Origin: Symsagittifera roscoffensis | Lineage: Eukaryota; Xenacoelomorpha; Acoela; Convolutidae | Direction of reading: 5' to 3' | Length of the DNA stretch: 60,000 bases | Assembly: GCF_963678635.1 (NCBI RefSeq) | Contig: NC_087062.1 | Span: forward strand, 55,939,970 to 55,999,969 | Part shown: one piece after another, positions 54,401-60,000 of the stretch | Numbering within the stretch: position 1 is the stretch's first letter | Layout: every line of letters begins with the position of its first letter | The notes under the pieces: model-generated | Told to the model about the DNA's origin: nothing | Database searches by the model: none | The model's input: only the letters and a program-made list of their open reading frames with translations | Position numbers and translations under genes: made by a program

Positions 54401-54406
54401 TTTATT
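54401..54406 (-). promoter_or_regulatory. candidate polyadenylation signal of the ZNRF gene
   Basis: AATAAA on the minus strand about 260 nt beyond the stop codon of the RING gene; it is the nearest exact match seen. Confidence 0.35.
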
Positions 54407-54666
54407 AAAAATCTTTAACTAATGCGCTATTTTTGCTCAACAGCGAATATAACATTAGGAAGACGGAACTATGCTAATGAAACTTAATGCAGCTCATATT
54501 CATTTTAGATAATAAATATAAACTAAATTGATAACACAGGTGAAGCTAATTTCAATGAAGGTTCCGCTTTAATTGTTCACATCAGTTTTTAAGTTCACAC
54601 CGGTGTACAGATTTAAATAAACACTGCTCATTGCATGAAGGCTGCTAAAACTGTATTTGTGTTAAT

Positions 54667-55125
54667 TTAATCGTCCGGTGGGTGTTGTGGACAAACATTA
54701 TTTATTTTGAACCAGTCATCTAAACAATGCTTATGGTATATGCATAAACATGGCAGTCTGGCAATTGTTTCCCCTTGCACGAAGTCTTCGAAACATATCA
54801 CACACTCCTCTCCTTTACTTTCGTCTACGGTCTCCTCGTTGTAGGTAAGTTTGGGTCTGGTAAGACACATAACCACGTGCACCTCAAAGTCATCGATACA
54901 CCGCACAGTTTTGTTACAGACTGGACACTTGATATCGGATAGATTGATCAGACGGTGCTGTCCATGCCCATGTCGATTGCTGTGACCGGGTCTGTGCGAA
55001 TGATTGCTGCCAGGGGGACGGTATTGGCTTCGTGGATATTGCGCAGCAGGTGGGGGAGCAGTCCGAGAGCCCCCGCTGGAGCTGGGACTAGCGGTTGATG
55101 CTTGTGTACTATGTCTTGTGCCCAT
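54667..55125 (-). CDS. ZNRF1/2-type zinc and RING finger E3 ubiquitin ligase
   Basis: Single-exon frame of 152 residues. The ATG at 55125 is fixed by a TGA immediately upstream in frame. MGTRHS is an N-myristoylation pattern (Gly2, Ser6), as in ZNRF1/2, which attach to endomembranes. Residues 10-58 are low complexity, rich in Ser, Pro and then His. A CX2CX12HX3C finger occupies residues 67-87. The RING follows (C108, C111, then LPCLCIYHKHC 124-134, C145 and H148), and the tail ends two residues after PP. ZNRF proteins end in the same RING with CPEHP-like tails. The expected role is ubiquitin transfer with an E2, acting at endosomal or plasma membranes. It is shorter than vertebrate ZNRF1 (about 227 residues), mainly in the linker. 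ZNRF1 versus ZNRF2 cannot be resolved. Confidence 0.92.
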   Translation of the reverse strand: MGTRHSTQASTASPSSSGGSRTAPPPAAQYPRSQYRPPGSNHSHRPGHSNRHGHGQHRLINLSDIKCPVCNKTVRCIDDFEVHVVMCLTRPKLTYNEETVDESKGEECVICFEDFVQGETIARLPCLCIYHKHCLDDWFKINNVCPQHPPDD

Positions 55126-55717
55126 TCATTTAATTAAAACGGTTAAAATCTGAAAAAAAAAACGCCAAACTGGCTTCCGCAATTTTCTAAGATAAATTTA
55201 TGTTTATTTTCAAAAATAGAAATTATTACTCGGATTATGATTTTAGGCAAACAGTTGAAAGACGTGAAGATACCAAGAACTAGGGTGACTTAAAGCCAAA
55301 CCATCTCGACTATCTTTATTTTCTTTCGTTACACTTCCCTAATTTATGAAAAGTTTTTTTTTTTGGCTAGGTTTAATGATGAAAGATGAGTGAAGAAACT
55401 TATTACTTTTCAAAAACTTTTTTTTTAAATAATCAACCCGAAGATCAGAAATTATCGTGGTAACCGAAGTAACTACACAAGTCCTTTATCATTTCACCGT
55501 CAAAAACAATTGAATTTTTCAAATTATGGAAGTATGAAGGGAAGAATAACGTGAAAAAAATAGAGGGTCAGAAGGTTCAGTTCCCATGATAATTTCTGAC
55601 GATCTGATTTCCACTGAAAATTGAGAATGCCACCCCAGCTTAATTTTCTTCCATAAGAATAGCAAATTAGCCAGCAGAAAACAAATTCCTTGCGGATGTA
55701 AAAATTGATAGTGAACA
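55126..55717. other. 5' flank of the ZNRF gene, nothing recognised
   Basis: AT-rich. Two overlapping minus-strand frames near 55520-55767 have no recognisable motifs and run into the hairpin-family fragment. Confidence 0.4.
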
Positions 55718-55865
55718 CCAAGCTTCGCACCACTTGCGAGTGAAATACTAACAACATAGCACAGCAAGCTAGCTAGCCAGATGATGATACGGAAGGATCA
55801 TATTTAGCATAGAAGCGAAGATGAGCTTCGCAACACTTGCGATTAAAAAAAACGAATGACTATGA
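55718..55865 (+). repeat. two hairpin-family left-end fragments
   Basis: AAGCTTCGCACCACTTGCGA at about 55720 is the right half of the left-end hairpin. AGAAGCGAAGATGAGCTTCG at about 55811 is a second copy with a 6-bp stem, followed by CAACACTTGCGATTAAA. No right-end hairpin follows. Confidence 0.6.
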
Positions 55866-56120
55866 TCTGCAACATTCGCCCAATTACTACACAGTGACGG
55901 AGCGTAGAAAAAGTACCTTTTAACAACTGGCAGGCGTCGGTTACCTTAATTCTACTCGTTTTTCACCGTCTCGACCTTGCCAGTTGTTTTTCTGGTCTGT
56001 CTTGGGCCATCAGTCAAACGACTTTTAATCAGCTTTCGTTTACATGCGAACACAACCAAATAACTGTTTCTCGGATCCCCAGACTACAAGATTGCTATTA
56101 AATAGTTTCATATTTTGAGT
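55866..56120. other. no recognisable feature
   Basis: Slightly less AT-rich than average; nothing assignable. It may be the 5' region of the PHD-containing relic that follows. Confidence 0.35.
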
Positions 56121-56494
56121 ATGCGAACCAGACGTGCAGACTCACTCAGTATCCACAACGGATAGCGCAAAACTGTGCGAAATGCAAGAAGACTGGAGAA
56201 CCTGGATCACAATGGATACAGTGCGACACTTGTGATGAGTGGTTTCACAATGCCTGTTGCGGTCTACCACCTGATCTTATCCCGCAAAATACTACAGCTA
56301 AGTTACTGTTATTCAGATGCAACATTTGTTTATCAAAGAAAGCTTTACCTGTTTCTCATGTTACTGTTCAACATGCTATTAAGGAAGCTCTTTCAGAGTT
56401 ACCTAATACTGTTGATAAATTAGTGAAGGACAACTTATCTACTATTTTACCTGCTGTTAACACTCAGTCAAGAGTATCTATTCGCATTACTTGA
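56121..56494 (+). pseudogene. PHD-finger protein relic, probably LINE ORF1
   Basis: From the ATG at 56121 the frame reads MRTRRADSLSIHN and then stops. One frame over it continues RIAQNCAKCKK and a PHD-type array: CAKC, CDTC, EWFHNAC, CNIC (about 56178-56330), then a helical tail to a TGA at 56492. A single indel near 56160 restores continuity. The motif spacing fits a PHD finger. PHD fingers at the N-terminus of ORF1 are known in CR1/L2-type LINEs, and the short MxTR-type start agrees. No endonuclease or reverse transcriptase follows within the window, so only this fragment remains. A host PHD gene is less likely given the frameshift and early end. Confidence 0.65.
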
Positions 56495-56930
56495 AATTCG
56501 CATTCAGAACCTTCCTGAACCAACTGATAATACACAGTGTGACATTCGACCAGAATGGATAAAATGCAAATTCAGCAGATTCGGAATTTTAGCAGCGAAC
56601 CTTCCGAATTGACGGTTATAAGTGATTAACGACGTTATTGGGACGATTAGTCAAACGGTGAAGGTCAAGATTTTCTGGTATTTTTAAATTTTAAAAATTC
56701 GAAGTATGTCGTCATATTTCTGAGAAACGTCGGAAAAGGCCATTTTGGCAGAAAAGTCGAAGAAAAACACAACAACGATAGTTGCGACGACGACAACAAT
56801 GAGAAAATTGAGAATCAGAATCGGAGAAAAGCAGAAGTAGCAGAGACCGCTCTGAGTTGCAACTATTGTGTCGCTACAATAGTTGCCAGGCCGTTGTGAA
56901 CAACGGTGAAGGGTGGAAAACCAGCCTTCC
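56495..56930 (+). other. downstream of the PHD relic, no clear domain
   Basis: Open pieces rich in Asn/Asp/Glu/Lys and Thr occur in two frames at about 56700-56890 but match nothing I recognise. The sequence may be decayed ORF1 or unrelated. Confidence 0.3.
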
Positions 56931-59620
56931 GGAAGGAGAATAAGAGCCTTATTTCCACGGATTCAAGAATCCGGAGGGGTCTCGGGACTGGAAATGATAA
57001 TGTTTTATATAAATTTTAGCCTCCCTGTCATGTCCTGATTTGAATTTAGTTAACATCTGAATTCATTCTACTAAGATGAGAAGCTAGGAGTTGGGGGAAA
57101 GGGTTGATCCATCTTCGATGGAGATGATGATTTTTATCTACTGAACAAAAACAATAATAATTCAATAAGTAGTAGTAGCCCTGTTTTTAGGAGTGACCTC
57201 GTGGTCTGGGGATACTGAGACCCAGCCATGAGCTCACTATTTCTGCATGTAACTTTTGAGTGTTTTGACCGAAGCCGAAAGCAGTAACGTTTTTTGTCGA
57301 CCCGATGTTGGAAAGACCACCGAAAGTACTGGCTTGGTAGAGACGGTAAAAAGCATGTAAAGCTCTGTTTAGACGTTGGCCAGTCGTCTTAGGACTTAGT
57401 TTTATTTTCCGTCGATATGTATCTTCCGGGCGAATGTTACATAGATGTTTTTATGGCGCTCCTGGGTGGACTTCTTTTTTAACATCATGACCGGCAGAAC
57501 CGTTAACGAGCACTCCGCGCCTAGCGGATGCTCAGATTAACGCCCTCAATAGGCCTAAACCGCCGGGGCGGGAGGGTAGTTCGGAACGCGGAAGCCTTCT
57601 GGATTACCGTGAATAGCTTTTTAACCTAGTTGAGACCGAAAATTCACGAACCAGGAAGGGTGGGGGGATTCGCGGTCCCGTCGTTCCCTGAGAGGTTTGT
57701 GACCAAAAACACTTAAAGATATATATAAAACCAAACAAAAAATAGTATAGTACCCAAGAAAAACAAAAAACATATAAAAATAACCGAAAAAACCAGAAAC
57801 AGTAAAAAAGTAGAAAATCAGTAGAAATCATCCCCCCAGACAAGATATGATCCGACCCTCCCGTTTGTTGTTGATAGATATATTGTTGTTACAGGCAATT
57901 ATATCAGTCAAGATCGTTACGATCAATTTTGTAGCCCGTTTATGAGGCTTGTACTGTAGGGTTATTTGAGCATTTAAGCACGTTAATGATAAATTGCGCT
58001 CAATCCGGAAGGGTCAGCTGATTTGCGCTCAATTCGGAAGGATCTTGGGAGAAGACTGATCCGGCAAGCAGTACAAGGAGCAACAAGAAGGGGCTCAAAG
58101 ACAACAACAATCGACTGTTGGGTATCATTAACAAGTTTTGTATCCCTTTTGTTACAAAAATTAAGATAGTAATCTGTGGGGGGCTCGATAGTGCTGCACT
58201 GTAGTGACCCTTCACCGAACTGCGAATATCCGAGTTAAGCACCTTAATTCGGATATTGAACAAACCCGGAGGGGTATAGTATTACTAATATTATTACTTA
58301 TATAGCCTATATTAATACTCCTATATCGTTTTTCAGTGAAAAACACAGAAAGCAGACCGGTTTTTAGGATCAAAATTTTGATCCCCCCACAAATGGCAAT
58401 TTTTGAGATATCGATATTTTTTGAATCGGAAAAAAGCGCTAAATTAGTGTGTTACATCTTAACTGCACTACCATAATAGATAGAACAGGTTAAGTTTAGT
58501 TCGAAAGTGGTTGGAACTAATTAAAAAAAAAAACCGAATTTTCGTGATTTTTGAGAAAACGAAACATTATAAATTCAGAAAATTTTCTGAAATTTTTCAG
58601 TTAGAACAGTAAAAATAGTTGTTCGGAGAACGTCCACTAGTGAATCTACAAGTTTTGAAACCCGCTTCCCGAAAGCCTTCCGGGTCGCAGAGAAATCGAA
58701 CTTAACGTGTTTGATTTGGTGGATTCATCAATCCGGAGGGGTACAGGTAGCATAGTTTTTTGCAAATTTTTCCAACTAAAGCGTTTTAGATCGGGTCTTT
58801 TGCATTGAACTAGATGAGTGTAGGCCTTCTGAGCTCCGATCAATAATTTTTAGGTCGAAAAGAACAGAATTGCGGAAAAAGTTAGGCGGAACCTATAAGA
58901 GACAAACTTTTTTGACTTTCGAAAAAAAGACGTTTTGGTTAATAACTTCGGAACTACTGGGCATATCCAGTTGATCTTGGTACCAATAAATCAGAAAGTA
59001 GCTGAACTCACTGATAGGTACAAAAGTTTTTTTTGAAAAAGTAAGCGTGAAAAGTTTTTGAGATTGTTTTTAGCAAACTCACCAATTTGGGAGGGTAGAC
59101 CCTTCACGTTTTATAAATTTCTTTTAAAAAAGCCCTTACACCCCTACCAAAAGGTAATAGCGGTTGAATAAAGTAATTTTAGGCTGTTTTAGAAGAAAAG
59201 GGAAGACTAAAGGCACAGGAAAACCTTAATCGAGCCGAAGTTGGGTGAATTGTCAAATAAGAGGCTTAACTTCAATCCGGAAGGGTCTAGGAAAGCAGTA
59301 CATACCCTTCCTAGTTAATTGAAAAAGCGAAATCGCATCGGAGAACGTATCCGGAGGGGTATATGTTGAAAGAAGGAGATCTCCGAAAAGCTACTATTAC
59401 AAATCAGAGGGCTCCCAATCCTGAGGGGTCTTATATTTGCTAAGTCGGAGGGGTCCCAATCCGGAGGGGTCTTATATTTGCTAATTCGGAGGGGTCCCAA
59501 TCCGGAGGAGGGGTCTTATATCTACTAACTCAGAGGGGTCCCAATCTCGAGGGGTCTAAATTTTGTTAGTCCGGAAGGGTCCTATTTTTTTCCAATCCGG
59601 AGGGGTATTATTTTATTAAA
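56931..59620 (+). repeat. field of dispersed AATCCGGAGGGGT-like motifs
   Basis: About sixteen copies of (A)TCCGGA(A/G)GGGT or one-base variants, all in one orientation: for example near 56969, 58001, 58263, 58730, 59275, 59346 and then densely from 59417 to 59605, where a short local tandem unit with TTATATTTGCTAA forms. The block is less AT-rich than its neighbours and has no convincing gene. A segment at 57190-57620 is particularly G/C-rich with short hairpins. It could be a subterminal-repeat zone or untranslated region of a large element. Confidence 0.6.
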
Positions 59621-60000
59621 GGACTTAGATAAACGGAAGAAAGACTAAAGTGAGAGGTATTAGGTTATTAGCAGACAAGCTAGGAATCAGTGACTGCACT
59701 GCTAACTTGCCTTTCAATAAAAACCAGACCAAAACAAAACAGGTCCGAACTCGGATATTCGCGACACTAAGTCTAAACTAAAAAGAGCGTAATTCATTGG
59801 TGTGGATTGAAACCCAATACGTTTTTGTGAAAAGTGACTGCCCTGAGGATTGTAGTAGGTCTAGCTTGGGCAGTCCGAAGGCAGACAGGTAACACAGTAC
59901 TCGGTGGGTGCAATATACGCCCACTTGAGAAAATTACTGCCTTGAAAGTTTTGCCTGTTTGGTGCAGCACCAAGCAGGGAAAGCTTTTTCTTTAAAAAAA
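59621..60000. other. window end, no recognisable gene
   Basis: The motif field stops and nothing assignable follows to the window edge. Confidence 0.4.

Overview
The window looks like AT-rich nuclear DNA from an invertebrate animal. Two conserved host genes are present: a 13-exon m-AAA protease gene with GT..AG introns and a single-exon ZNRF-type E3 ligase gene. The rest carries several metazoan-type transposon lineages (a Helentron, LINE relics, tRNA-derived SINE-like modules, MITEs) and many tandem arrays. The species cannot be named from the sequence. Most of the 60 kb is repeat-derived.

Layout. 1-7.9 kb has no recognisable gene but holds dispersed repeats, a (TC)n run and a 229-bp tandem repeat. 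8.1-11.2 kb is a broken LINE reverse transcriptase. 11.5-18.3 kb is repeats: a G-rich-ended MITE, hairpin-ended non-autonomous elements, a 914-bp tandem duplication with tRNA-like modules, and a diverged ~165-bp tandem array. 18.85-20.63 kb holds two adjoining minisatellites. 20.6-34.6 kb is a minus-strand Helentron (Helitron-like element). In minus-strand order it has a USP-family (C19) cysteine protease, a K/R-rich and DUF6570-like region, Helitron-type N domain/Rep, Pif1-like helicase, APE-like endonuclease, and a separate four-exon RPA-like gene. An internal ~5.13-kb segment (Rep to RPA) is tandemly duplicated at very high identity. 34.8-35.65 kb is an (AAAT)-like array. 36.87-45.16 kb is the AFG3L-type m-AAA protease gene on the minus strand, with MITEs and a 57-bp tandem repeat in its introns. 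45.7-53.5 kb is hairpin elements, tRNA-like modules and a six-copy ~746-bp array. 54.67-55.13 kb is the ZNRF gene. 56.1-56.5 kb is a PHD-finger relic resembling a LINE ORF1. 56.9-59.6 kb is a field of CCGGAGGGGT-like motifs.

How the parts relate. The two host genes are unrelated in function: mitochondrial inner-membrane proteolysis and ubiquitin ligation. The Helentron modules together form a rolling-circle transposition set, but every multi-domain reading frame is broken. Both helicase copies also have Lys where the Walker B Glu is expected, so the element as read is probably dead. The most unusual pattern is a dispersed non-autonomous family. One end is marked by a short hairpin with a GGA/TGA loop, the other by a hairpin whose stem sequence changes between copies while pairing and flanks are kept. 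This family also appears as head-to-tail tandem arrays.
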